64,000 nt of DNA from Tyto alba (Eukaryota; Chordata; Aves; Strigiformes; Tytonidae), in NCBI RefSeq assembly GCF_018691265.1, contig NW_024881330.1, positions 19,674,886-19,738,885 of the forward strand. The letters run 5' to 3'. Below, one piece after another: positions 36,701 through 47,085 of this stretch; position 1 is the first letter of the stretch, and the number at the start of each line of letters is the position of its first letter. The notes beneath the pieces are model-generated. The model did not search any database, was not told the DNA's origin, and was given only the letters and a program-made list of their open reading frames with translations. The position numbers and the translations under genes were made by a program.

Positions 36701-39273
36701 AATTTCATCACTATAGTATAAGCACAGTTCCTAGAAGGCATATAGACAGTTTACATGACAGCAGAATTCACTATGAGGCCAAACTATACTGTCATCTATA
36801 CATGTCTTTGCCAGTGCAGCAGGAAATACACACTTGTGTGTCTTATTAACTGTCAAGATTTCAGGTTTTCTTGAATATGGACATGTGTTTTCCCATTTTA
36901 CACCACTGGATATATTTTGCATGCTGATATTATATAAAAAAATATTATTAATAATGCCACACTAACCTTGCTTTGCTTCCCATGTTGTACTATATGTGAA
37001 TGCTAGCTTTATTCATAATGATGCTGCTTTAAACAATCAAGTTAGCCTTTTAGAAAAAGTCTTGCTGTCTTTACAAGACATAAAAGAGATCACATTATAA
37101 TCCTAATTTTTTAGTTTTATTATAGAAAAGTATTCACCTTCAGCACTACTCAATGTAAAAGATTTTTCTGTTTTTCAAGTGATGCTAAGCGCATGTAATC
37201 AAGCATGTATATTAAAGTGATTCCGAGGACTTGAAAAACAGATTATTTTCTTCTTGTACTAATTAATGGACAAAGAAAAAGAAAATTAAACACTTCTAAT
37301 CCGACTATTAACTGAAACTGGAGACATGTAATTAAGTATAACCTAGCCCACGTGTTGCAGTTGTGCATTTCAAACCACGGTTGTAGCCCTCCGCGAGCAC
37401 TCGGTGCTCTAGCAGGCAGTGCGGTTCAGTTTTGAGGTCAGTGCCGTCTCTGCAAGAAGGGAAAGCAGTCCCTCCCGTTCAATGGTAGCAATCTACGTAA
37501 AATAAGAAGAATGTAGTTCAACCCATCACCCAAGGGAGACGCTGAGCTTGTTTGGAAAGGGGCACAGCTCGGCTTTGCGTCCCGAGGGAAATGCACAGCG
37601 CAGGGAGGCAGCAGCACCCCGCTTGGCAAAGCGACGTGCCAGGCTGCGGCTGCCGAGTGGGGCGAGCAGCGTCCCTGAGCGTGGGGCATCGCTCCCCCAC
37701 GCCCACGGAGCTGCCCCCCCCCAGCCCGAGCCTGCTCCCCTCAGCGTGGCACCCCGCCGTGCTGCCCGCCGCCTGGGCACGGGGCGGTACGGCTTACTGC
37801 CAATGGCCGTAAATAAATCTACTAACTGTGTTCGACTTGCATAACTGCACACTGAAACACACGTATGTAACAATATGAAAAGAGGCTAGTCAAACTTATG
37901 CCTCAGTTTTGAGCCATCGATACATAAAAATATTTTATGAGAAACAGAATGACAGAGATACTTAGCATTTACAAAGCGCTTTTATATACAGACTTGCTCA
38001 GGTAGACTTTTCACAGGAGAGTTAGACAGGAAAAGTAACAACTTGACTGTGTTTGCAAAGTGACACAGTGCCTTAACCGAGACAAAACCTCAAGCCTCCT
38101 AAAGTCCCAGGCTAATTCCTTCTCTTCAGATCTCACAAATAACTCAGGTGACTTTGTATATTTGGCAGGATTACTAACAGGCTGTTATATAAAGAAACCA
38201 TAGTTAAAAACAGTTCATTCTTCATTGACACTTCCTAATTGCTTTTTGATATAGGAAATAAAATACTATTTGTTTTTCAGTCCTTGCATTAGGTAATAAT
38301 GAATAGGCAAGAAAAAATACATATTTATATGCATGTGTATACATATCACAGAATTTCAGTTCGACTACTTAGCAAAAAGGGAGAATATATTTTACCCCCT
38401 TCCACAGTTTTAAACTAGTGATCTTTAAAACAAGAGGGGTTTAGGTTTCAGAAAGCCATTTCAAACTGCTGTTCCTACCTGCCTTCGAGAAGCAATAGTG
38501 CTATTGAAACTCCTGTTAGTCATCTTGGAATTCACAGGCTTGCTTTGGTGAGCCACGTCATTCCTCCAAGTCTTAGAGTTTTCTTTGGGGTCCGAAGGGA
38601 TGGGATTCAGGAACAGTATTCTAGCAATCAGGCCATAGAGGACAGTCGCCAATACCATTGGTACAACATAAAAGATACCAAAGTCCATCATGTAGATAGG
38701 AGAGTAATAGCTCCTGGACACCTTGTAACCACAGGACACAACAATAGTGTCTTTGTAGACTGCTGTATTAAGGTCTAGCAAGAAAAACCAGAGCATACAG
38801 TATATGGATGTGAAAGCCCAGACAAAAATAATGATCTTTTTGGCTCTTGAAAAAGTGCATAGGAATTGAGCTTTGATTGGGTGGCAGATGGCTATGTATC
38901 TCTCAATGGTAAAGGCAGTGATGGAAAAAGAAGAAGCATTGATCCCTAGGTACTGCAGATAGGTGATGCAGAGACACCCTACGTAGCCATACACCCAGGA
39001 TCTATACAGGCTTTCTGTGATATTGGGCAGTCCTGCAGCCACAAGCACCATGAGATCCGCCACAGCCAGACTCACCAGATAGCAGTTAGTGGGAGTTCTC
39101 ATGTGTTTGGTTCTGAGGACCACCAAAACCACCATGATGTTGCCCACGATGCCCAGTCCACAGACGAGGAGGACCAAGAGGATGGTAACCACTTGGTATT
39201 CAGCTGTAACGATCTCCTGGCTTGATAGTGGCAGCCCAGTTTGGTTCTGCTCATCCCCTGTGCCATTCTCCAT
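25717..39273 (-). CDS. TRHR: Thyrotropin-releasing hormone receptor, coding span (two exons)
   Basis: Plasma-membrane class A GPCR for the tripeptide TRH. In vertebrates it couples mainly through Gq/11 to phospholipase C, in pituitary thyrotrophs, lactotrophs and brain. The coding sequence is join(complement 39273-38479, complement 26124-25717) and gives 400 residues, against 398 in human. Every landmark is offset by +2 from human numbering. Visible landmarks are N-glycosylation sequons at N3 and N10, the TM2 aspartate D73, the C100-C181 disulfide pair, TRH-contact positions Y108, N112, Y284 and R308, the E124-R125-Y126 motif, the TM7 motif N318-P319 to Y322, and juxtamembrane cysteines C337 and C339 expected to be palmitoylated. 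The start at 39273 has purine at -3 and G at +4. No frameshift or premature stop is present, so the gene looks intact. Identification is certain at family level and near certain for TRHR itself, because long stretches match mammalian TRHR from memory. Confidence 0.97.
26125..26169 (-). promoter_or_regulatory. TRHR: 3' splice site of the TRHR coding intron with perfect branch-point match
   Basis: On the minus strand TACTAAC (plus 26163-26169) is followed by a pyrimidine-rich run and CCCCCAG at 26131-26125. The presumed branch adenosine (26164) lies about 39 nt from the AG, within the normal 18-45 nt range. Vertebrate branch points are usually degenerate, so an exact match to the yeast-type consensus is a strong site. 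The position is read directly; function is inferred. Confidence 0.8.
27337..27440 (-). mobile_element. LTR 3'-end fragment, reverse orientation
   Basis: Plus-strand sequence TAGTGGTTTGAGCTCAGAGG, then CCACACAGACACTCACCCCC and GAGGAGAAAATAAAGCAAAA, matches the reverse complement of the 3' end of family-B LTRs. Only about 100 bp remain, inside the TRHR intron. Confidence 0.55.
27673..27790 (+). repeat. Compound tetranucleotide microsatellite (TCTA/TCTG)
   Basis: About 118 bp: a few TCTA units, a TCTG/GTCT block, then a long TCTA block interrupted twice by ATC steps, ending in CCTACC. Lies in the TRHR intron about 1.55 kb upstream of the last coding exon. On the gene's sense strand it reads as a GATA repeat. 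Likely to vary in length between individuals. Confidence 0.97.
32685..32735 (+). mobile_element. Possible CR1 3'-tail remnant
   Basis: GGAGTTGGACTGGATGATCA followed by CAGTGTTTCTGTGAAATT resembles the last 50 bp of CR1 elements. The rest of the element is absent or too diverged to recognise. Confidence 0.4.
35938..36573 (+). mobile_element. LTR of family A, internally deleted, in the TRHR intron
   Basis: It begins TGTCCAGGTTTTGACAGTGG and ends GCCAATCCACCACA, with GGCAATAAATTAATTTTCCC (36380-36399), which carries an AATAAA hexamer, and TTATCTTGACTCATGAGC before the end. These segments match the 3' half of family-A avian LTRs. The repeated CCCAYGCTGGRGC block seen at 2.4-2.6 kb is missing or eroded. 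The element lies antisense to TRHR, so its poly(A) signal is not in the TRHR reading direction. Confidence 0.72.
37370..37800. promoter_or_regulatory. CpG-island-like segment inside the TRHR intron
   Basis: The stretch 37551-37800 has roughly two dozen CpG dinucleotides by eye count and strings of C and G, in a locus that is otherwise AT-rich and CpG-poor. A lighter CpG cluster precedes it at 37390-37430. It begins about 0.7 kb inside the donor of the TRHR intron. Overlapping open frames on both strands (up to 115 codons) are what GC-rich DNA gives by chance. It could be an alternative promoter, a non-coding RNA promoter or an enhancer; no TATA box was identified. Confidence 0.5.
37965..38120 (+). 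mobile_element. Possible ancient L2/MIR-type fragment
   Basis: CATTTACAAAGCGCTTTTAT, followed by a TGCTCAGGTAGA-type and ACAGGAGAGTTAGACAGG stretch, and then AAGTGACACAGTG, echoes the 3' tails of ancient amniote L2/MIR elements. Strongly diverged, and similarity is by eye only. Confidence 0.3.
38479..39273 (-). CDS. TRHR: TRHR first coding exon (residues 1-265)
   Basis: 265 codons run from ATG (39273-39271) to CAG (38481-38479), followed by the donor GTAGGA. The exon encodes the glycosylated N-terminus, TM1 (about 27-52), TM2 (62-84), TM3 (97-121) with the ERY motif just after it, TM4 (144-166), TM5 (193-219) and most of intracellular loop 3. The open frame extends upstream past the ATG only to a GTG and then an in-frame TGA at 39315-39313, so no longer ATG start exists in this exon. 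Ending the exon within loop 3, before TM6, matches the known mammalian TRHR structure. The loop-3 end (about residues 236-260) is the part that differs most from the mammalian protein as I remember it. Confidence 0.97.
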
Positions 39274-39333
39274 CTTCGCTAGCCCACTGCTGCTTCTGCC
39301 CAGCACTCGGTCTCAGCACATGTTCTTGGTCCC
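39274..39333 (-). promoter_or_regulatory. TRHR: TRHR 5' UTR segment with probable splice acceptor and two-codon uORF
   Basis: Reading the minus strand, a pyrimidine-rich stretch ends in TTTTGCAG at 39334, giving a good acceptor 60 nt before the start codon. Mammalian TRHR has an intron in its 5' UTR, so this placement is expected. Between the acceptor and the start lies ATG-TGC-TGA (39321-39313), a Met-Cys-stop uORF in frame with the main start, with 39 nt between its stop and that start. I could not identify the matching non-coding first exon or promoter upstream. Confidence 0.55.
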
Positions 39334-40924
39334 CTGCAAAAGTGTGAGTGGAGCAGAGCGTGAGTGAGCTGTAGCCCCAGAACACATTCTCCATGTAGTC
39401 ACAGTCCCATTCCTGTACTGTCCTCCACTCCCCTGAAAGCACCTGGACTTTCAATCTTTGTAAATTCAATTACCAGACAGGGTTAATCCCTCCAAGACTC
39501 CAGCTCATTCACACAGGTTAAAAAGCTATTTTCTCATAGCTGATTTGAGGCATTCGTGAAAACACAGCATGTGGAGATGGGAGGTTTTCCCCCCTGCAGA
39601 AGTGGCAGCGGCAGCAGGGAAAGCAGAGTCCTTCTGCACTGCCAGCTGGCTAAAACATTGCACGGGACTGAGCTGATCCAGTCCAGGCAGACTTCAGCAT
39701 CACCACTTTCCAGGAGGAGTCACGACGCACCGAGGGTGGAGACAGCAGCGGGAGGTGAAAGGAGAGCGCTTTGTAAAGCCCCACAGGTTTTCTACTTCAT
39801 GCTGCTTTCTCTCTCTGCTGTCAGACAGCTATCTCGCCTATCAATCATATTGATCCACCCTGGCAAACAAAGGGGAGATTGACTAGCACCAAAAATATAC
39901 CAATTTCTAAAATACTGACTTCCCCTGTGTCCCCGTCCCTGTGAAAGTGATGGTAATTTACACTTGCCTCCTGCCTTGCAGGGAGCTGTAAGAGTCCCTT
40001 CAGAGCTTACAGAAAGAAACGTATCCCAGCTTTTGCAAACAGTAGGAAAAATAGGGTTTCTTTATAGTCAATTCTCTTCAAAACCTCTATTGCTGTTGCT
40101 GTCATCACTCCTGAGCACTTTCAGCTCTTTTCTGGATTGTAGCACAGCAACAATAAAATTATCAGAGCATAAACTTCTTCTTAATGACATCAGTCACACA
40201 CACGTGCACATGCACACCCACAACCACAGCGTTACTAATCCACCACCCTTTCCTCAATGAAGAGTCTCCTCTGGTTCAGTAAACTCCTCCTCGCTTAGTC
40301 AGGTTGTGTAAAACCACAGACAGATAAAAGACTGGTGGAAATAACTGCTTTGAGATGTGCTGATGAAAGCTCTACAGATGCAGTAGTAAAATTCAGGAGC
40401 CCAGCTGCACCTAGGGATGCATGAAGAGCTTTCCTGTCTTACTTGCTGGCAATCTTAATGCCTAAGTGAGAGAAACAGTAACAAACCCTTCTGAAAGGCT
40501 CAGTGAAAGAGGTCTTGTCAACTCCCCACCAGAGTCCTTCAACCCTTTGTTTCTTCTTATAGTATTGTGTTAAAAAGCTAAAGATTTGATCTGGTTTAAA
40601 ATCCCTTTTTCCCTCCATTTAGGGCAATTGTTTTTGCTGCTTGCTCAGGAAGTGTTCAAAAAAATAAAAAGATGCACAACTGGGGAAAGGCAACTTGGAT
40701 TTCAAAACAGATTTTAGTGTTAAGAGAGAAGGATTAACATAGGCACATGGTGTAATGTTTGAAAAAGTAGGATTTTAAATAGACTAAAACAACAGGTCGT
40801 GACATAAAGGGAATACCACCTGAATGAGAGCTGGAAATTAGACTCAAATAGTTTCAGAGGTTTGAAGCCACTCAGTTAAATTTTCCAGTCATTTTTTCCA
40901 TTTTTCTGTTCACACTTCAATTGT

Positions 40925-41060
40925 GATTAGATACTTTTCATCTGTAGAACGCAAAGTACTTAACAATGTAAGCAAATATCATTATTCCTATTTAACAGAT
41001 GGAGAAACAGGAGTGAAAATAATCAGATTTGTTGTCAGTGGTCTAGCAATGTTCTGTGCC
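40925..41060 (+). mobile_element. Possible ancient MIR/CORE-SINE-like fragment
   Basis: The order CATCTGTAGAACGCAAAGTA, then ATCATTATTCCTATTTAACA and GATGGAGAAACAGGAG, resembles the conserved tail of ancient amniote SINEs of the MIR/L2-tail type. Such elements are rare and old in birds. Not verified by alignment. Confidence 0.35.
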
Positions 41061-43449
41061 AAAATTCAGGTTACTGTTTACTTGACCAATGGTATATCAA
41101 CAGAATCACATCATGGATCTCACTGAGATTCTGCTCCATATGATCTGCAGATCCCATTATTCTGGACACAGCTGAAAGAAGAAGGAAGGTCAGTGCTAGT
41201 GTAATGCCTGGGTGTCAAAAAAATGATTCCTTCCAGTCCCCTTCACATTCTACAACATTTTATCCTTCAAATTAAACAGATTTCCCCTTAGCAATCTCTG
41301 CTTTTAAACCTATGTGGCTATAGTGGGTGTAGCCACAGATGCTCAACCCCATCGCAGGAACCACACCGGGAGAGGGCCCAGGTGAAGTCTCACAGATTTA
41401 GTGTCACTAATCAGGGACCCAGCAGGGATCAAACCCAGCAGGACATTGAACCAGAGTTCAAACCAAGACACTAAGTTAGTTGACAGCCTGGATAAACCCT
41501 TTAACCCTCAGTGACTTCAACTGAAGTGGAAGTTTTCGGCACCTCCATAGACTAATTTCTCTTTTAGGGATGACTGATGCCTTTCTGCCACACCATCCCA
41601 CCATGAAGTCTTGTTCCTCATGTCTCCATGTATTCTGCTAGCTTATGTAGGTGATGTGGATGGCCGGAGTTGGGGCTGAGGAACTAATGTATCTGAGAGT
41701 ATATAAGTGCTTGCAGTGCCAGAAGTAATGGCTGAGGACTTGGGATGCAGAGAAGCTGGAGAATATTTAAAAGCCCACATGACTTTGAAGTGAATATGGG
41801 AAGTCCGGAAGATGTGCAAGAAATGTCTTATCTGATGCTTACCTCATTTCTTTGCATTTGCTGCTGGTCTGTATCAGAGATGGGATAGACCATCTTGTCT
41901 CAGAGAGTAGTTCACTTTTTATGGCTTTTTGTCAAGTGTTGCATTGTGGTAAAGAAACAAAGTATAGTTGTAACTGTATGGCTATAGGGAAGTATAGCTA
42001 CAGGAGGCATCCAGAGGATTTTGATAGTATTGATTAACATCCTTTATGGAGCATTTCCCTTTTCTCTCCATACAGTGCTTCCCCAGTCTACAGTGTTTCT
42101 GTAAAAACTGCAGTAATTGCAGAAGGAATTTCAAGACTGTAAATATATGTTCTATGTAATTAAAGCATCTGGTGTCATATATTTGGCTCAAATATCATAT
42201 GATGTGCATTGCCTGATACATTCAACTTACCTTTTTAACATGACCATCAGTCAGACATCAGATACTGAATGTGGCTATCAGCAAAATACCAGCTTTTTCT
42301 CCAAATTAATGCTGTACTAATGCAACCATCAAAATACACTATCTAGTTTCAAAGGCAGTTCAGCATTAATACATGCAAACCAGCAGCTGTGCCAGAGAAA
42401 TTTTGAGAGCAGATGGACCAGAGATCACTGTGAAACTTTTACTGCATATCTGTTACTCCATTTTATAAACATACCTGTTGGTCCAGGCATCAGTTGACAT
42501 TACATGTACAAATGAGGACAGATGCAGTTAGCAAGTCAATAACAATAGGTAGAAAACCAAGCTCCTGAAATGTGCTGATTTCTGCTAATAGGTTTTTGTT
42601 GGTACAACCCTTTGGGTAAGAGGGAGAGAGGGAGGTATCATGTGTATACACCTTGTGCTGTATACTGCTTAGCCAACAATATTCTTGTCCAATTTTTTTC
42701 CCATTTGTCTCAATTAAAATGCATCTCTGCTCACTGAGGCACAACAAACCCATAACAAACTGTCTTGTAACATTAAGCATGTGCTGAGATGAAACAACAA
42801 ATCACTATAAACACTTTGTCCCAGTAGTTATAAATTATTCTTAATTCTGTTTCTCTAACTCAGATCACTTCCCTAGCTGGCCTTTTCTGTTCTGAAAAAT
42901 GGGTCTGCAAAAATGTCAATTTGATACTCTATTACCTCTCTGTATTTAGGGTTCATAAAAATTCATAACTAACTTGGGTTCTTTACTCTGTATCCACCTA
43001 CAAGGGAGTGCTGAGCACTTACTGCTGTACAAATATCTCCAAGACTGCAGTTTGTAGAGAACAAAAGTCACCATCAGTGATGTAACCTCAGTACCATCCA
43101 AAATCTGGCTTTTAACTAGCTACTGGCATGATCACCTCCAAACATGTTTTGGATTTACACTTGACATGGTTAAATATTGTAGTAACCGTGATCAACTAGA
43201 ATTTATTCTCCTACATCTGCTGCACCATATAGCGGTGTTTTTGTGCTAATGTAGTGAGCCTGTGGCAAAGTGTTTGGTTTGTGGGAGAAATATGCACCTG
43301 GAAAAGCCTTTTATGAGTAAAGATTGTGAAGGGACCAAACACTTTCTCTGTGAGATAAATCTCAATACCCAAGTTGCCAATCCTTCTTTCTAACTGATTT
43401 TTTGCTGCCTGTCACTGGAAAACACCTCCACTTTTTACTGCTAAAATCT

Positions 43450-45060
43450 TGGGTGGTTTTTCCAGAAGAGCCTAAATGATTTAGGATTCATGAATTGAGG
43501 TTTCCTATGTGTATCTGACAAATTCAATTTGATTTAGGGGCTTTTAATCTCCATGACAGTGCAAATCCTGTTTCAAAAGTGAGGTTTTTCGGTATCATCT
43601 TTATTTTCTTTTAACCTTCGTGTTGGACTGATGTTGGTTCAGGGAAAGTAATAAAGTCATTAAAAGACTTATTGTCTAAGAAAGCAGTCACCAAAACAAT
43701 CAAAGTACTTCTGCCACTTACTCGAATACTGGCCACTCAGTTCTAGGAGAAAATTTAAAGCAGAGACGTCATCCATCAGTTAATTTTAATAAGGCTATGT
43801 TCATTTGAACAGTCTAAGGAGCTGAACCTGCCTGTTTTTGTATTTTATATAGTGTTTCCTGTCTACAAAGAAAAAGAGACAAGAGGCATCGAAATGATAT
43901 TGTGATTCCCAATAATGGATGCACTGGAAACATAAAGAAACTGTCATTTTATGACAACGAAAAGGAAAAAAAACGAATAACTGCCCTGGGACGTCAATTA
44001 CATAAAGGACAATACCTTAAAATGTAACAGAAAATATTTCCTTTTAATATCTTTAATATACTGAAAACTGTATAAATAAAAATTTTTTCACCAGGAAAAA
44101 AAAAATAAAGCTAATTACTAACATTTCTATAAATTTGTTCAGTTGTGCTTTGCGTGGAAATAAATGCTCCAAGCTTTAACGGTCATTTAAGACTATTTTA
44201 GATTAAAGAGGTTGCTTATAATTTCCCTAATATACACACATTTGCCACATGTTTAAAAGAGCTATTAGCTATGTAGGGTCAGCATACTGAATGATGACAA
44301 AAAAAATCCTAGCACTATTAAATGTTCCCTATACGTTGCCTTTAACATTCAGTTGTCTTGAGCATTAGAGAATAATATTCACCACTAAAATGATGGGATG
44401 TTTCTGCAAGTAAAGTACAATTCCAAGTGTTTAATGTACAGATGATCATTCCCTTTAATACTTTAATGATGTATAGAGTATGAAAGCTGTTTATTAGTTT
44501 GGATTTTACTGTTTTTACATTGGAAGCATTATCTCATACTACATTTCAACAAATGCTTTGCACAGCTGTCAAGACAAGCATCTTTATGCAAAAATAATAT
44601 TTTCAGTTTGGAGCAATTTGTTGAAGGGATTAATTGGGTCATAATGAGCCGTGGTATGAACAAGGCATGACTTATGATGTCTAAAATGTGTACATGTCAA
44701 ATATTGTAGACAAAGCACTCTAATTGTGCTATTTCATGCTCTTTGGGGTCTCATTTCTTTTATTACAACTGAGATGAGGTTAGCAGCCATCAATGAAATT
44801 TAAACTCAATGGAACGTACTCAGAGCTCACTGTTATACAGATAAGCATGTGTTCTTCTTATTTTAATAGTTCCTTCAGAAATCAGTAAACTCCGTATACG
44901 CGTGACATAGTTGGATTATCTTTGTATATCCAACTTTGGATATCTGGACCCAAGCAGGTATATCATAATGATTATGTCTTAAATAATGTCTTATCTGCTT
45001 AAATTCCATTTTACTTCCTATGTACTCACATGCACATGAGAATCAGGATACAGAGCAGGA
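43450..45060. other. Repeat-free AT-rich tract, candidate conserved non-coding sequence
   Basis: About 1.6 kb lies 4-6 kb upstream of the TRHR coding start with no recognisable repeat, no long open frame and many short homeobox-like TTAAT/ATTA words (for example near 43780-43800 and 44450-44640). This texture is typical of conserved enhancers near developmental or endocrine genes, but conservation cannot be assessed from one sequence. Confidence 0.2.
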
Positions 45061-46589
45061 AAACTGACAGTATCTGTTCCCCTCTTACAACGCGACCGTG
45101 AGTAACTACAGGGTGGTTTTAAATTTTAACTCACACATTTCTAGAAAAGCAGAAGAAAATACAAAATAGAAAGTAAGCACATGCATTTAACAAGAAAAAG
45201 TCCCAGAAGGAAAAATAAAAGAGAAAACACTTGTTAGTTTTGAAGCAAACAAAGAACAAAAAATGAAGGGTCCTTTTTTCTTTTGTGTTTTCACCAGTGC
45301 TTCACAAAGACTTATTGTCGAAGAAAAATACCAAAGGAGTTGAGGGAAAAAACCAGTAATAAGATGGTGACAGAGAGAACATCACTGAAGAAAAACAAGA
45401 GGCTGCAAATCTGAATTTTAAATGAGAAACAAGGAGCAATTGAGAGAGACTCTGGAAGACTTGTGTTAGGCACATCAGAAAGGTGATTGAAATAAAGAAA
45501 TGACAATTAAGTATTTATATATTTAGTTGTCTCTCCTCTCTCGCTGCATGTTTGGCAGCAGAGGATTTCTGAGGCATTCCAGGCATCACACCAAAGCCCC
45601 CTATTTGGAGAGAAGCTCAAAGGATTTTCTCCCAGTAGACTGTTCCTTTCTCCATGCTCTGCCTGAACTCAAGATCCAGTGGTACTTCTTACAGCAGCAG
45701 TAAGGTTTAATTCTATGGCAAATGACTTATGGAGCATTTTATCTTTGGAAAGTTATCCAAGTGAAAGTTCATCCTTACACCTCCCTGGGGAGAGAAACAA
45801 GGAGATTAGGTGTTCAAGCTGAGCTCACAGTAGAAGTCAGAGGGAACATCTAGGCTAAGGATTTACTGATCCTCAAACCACTGCATTAACCAGGAGAGAA
45901 TACTAATGATTCTTGGGATGATTTAATACAAATGCATATTACTGCAATAATTTCCTGGGTCAGTCCTAGCTGCTTTATGGGCATTAGCAGATACGTTCCT
46001 GGGCTGGTTATCTAAGCAATGTGGTATGCATGGAAGCACCAAGTCAGAAATTGTGGGTTGGCTGTAAGTTATTCATTGCTATACCTGATTAGGTAAATAT
46101 TTCGAGTCATTATGTCAAGTGCTGAAGGGAAAAGGATGAGTCAGTTTACTAAAATTATACTTGAACACAGAGGGTAGCTAGACAACTGGGTTAGTATTGT
46201 CCAAAATCAGTCGAGCACTGGAGATTCCTCATGAACAGCAAGCGAGTCCAGAATTTCTGGGTTTGTCACCATTCCTCTTGTCCTAAACACAGTTACTTAA
46301 AGATAGAGGCCCAGTACCTTTGGAAGATGAATCTGGAGGAACAGTTCTGTACGTTTGCTAACCATCTGTGGAAACACTGATCTATTTTATGTTTTTCTCT
46401 TTTTTCTTGCGCACAGAAATGGTGAGAGAAGGAGGAAGGGAAACAAATGGGAGCAGGGGAGCATTACTTTATCCTTAAGCTCCCCTACACAAGGGTGCTG
46501 AGTACTGAGCTGGGTACTAATGACATCATATATACCAAGTGAAGGCAAAGTTATTTCCCTCTCTCAGCACCCACATGGCCCGTATGAGA

Positions 46590-47085
46590 AATACTGTGTC
46601 CTGTTTTGAGCCTCCATTGCAAGAGGTGTTGATAAGCTGAAGGATGTCTGGCAGAAATTTGCTAAGATGTTTTGCAGATGGGTGCACGTGGGATATGGGG
46701 AGAAGCTGAAGGAACAGAGAGTGCTCAGCCTGGAGGAAAGAGTTGATGCAGGCGACTAGCTGAAGCCTTCAGTTACACAACAGAGAAGATGTTATGCAGA
46801 AGGCAGAGGCAGGAAGCTCTCATGAATGCACAGGGTAAGGACAAAAAGCAAAAGCCACAGCTTGCAGCAAGAGAAAGTCCAGCTGAAACCAGGGAACAGT
46901 TGCTCATCCTGGGAGAGGCTGAGTCTGGAGAAAGGCTGGCACCTCCATCCCTGGAGAGCTGTAAAATTCAACTGGGTCCCTGAGTGACTAGATCTAATTT
47001 TGAAGGCAGACTGCTTTTCAGGAGGAGGTTGTAATATGTGACCTCTAAAGTTCCTTCCAACCTAAATTTTTCATCAAATACATCA
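46590..47085 (+). mobile_element. CR1 LINE fragment, forward orientation
   Basis: TACTGTGTCCTGTTTTGAGC, TCAGCCTGGAGGAAAGAG, CACCTCCATCCCTGGAGAGC and TAAAGTTCCTTCCAACCTAA follow the order of the 3' region of a CR1 element, ending close to the 3' terminus. Highly diverged with internal changes and no functional reading frame. Confidence 0.75.

Larger units (their letters stand above)
26125..38478 (-). other. TRHR: TRHR intron between the two coding exons (12,354 bp, phase 0)
   Basis: The donor is CAG|GTAGGA at 38479/38478 and the acceptor ends in CCCCCAG at 26125. From memory, the equivalent human intron is more than twice as long (about 31 kb). Beyond the repeats listed separately (an LTR fragment near 27.4 kb, a microsatellite at 27.7 kb, a possible CR1 tail at 32.7 kb, an LTR at 35.9-36.6 kb, a CpG island at 37.4-37.8 kb and a possible ancient SINE/L2 at 38.0 kb), I see only AT-rich unique sequence with no supported exon. 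Open frames inside it up to 144 codons (for example 29046-29480) show no recognisable domain. Confidence 0.93.
39334..46589. other. TRHR 5' flank and upstream intergenic DNA
   Basis: The promoter and non-coding first exon of TRHR should lie here, most likely within the first kilobase, but I cannot place them. A moderately GC-rich stretch at 39590-39780, a CA-rich run at 40193-40225 and a perfect 8-bp-stem hairpin at 41313-41337 (TGTGGCTA, 9-nt loop, TAGCCACA) are visible. No other coding exon was recognised. Confidence 0.45.

Noticed and set aside
37526..37873. Open frames of 83-115 codons on both strands in the CpG island
   Set aside because: GC-rich DNA has few stop codons, so overlapping frames arise on both strands. 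None shows a domain or coherent composition.
38545..38778. Plus-strand open frame of 77 codons
   Set aside because: It is the antisense shadow of the TRHR first coding exon.
39251..39469. Minus-strand frame of 72 codons overlapping the TRHR start region in another frame
   Set aside because: It spans the probable splice acceptor and overlaps TRHR codons out of frame.
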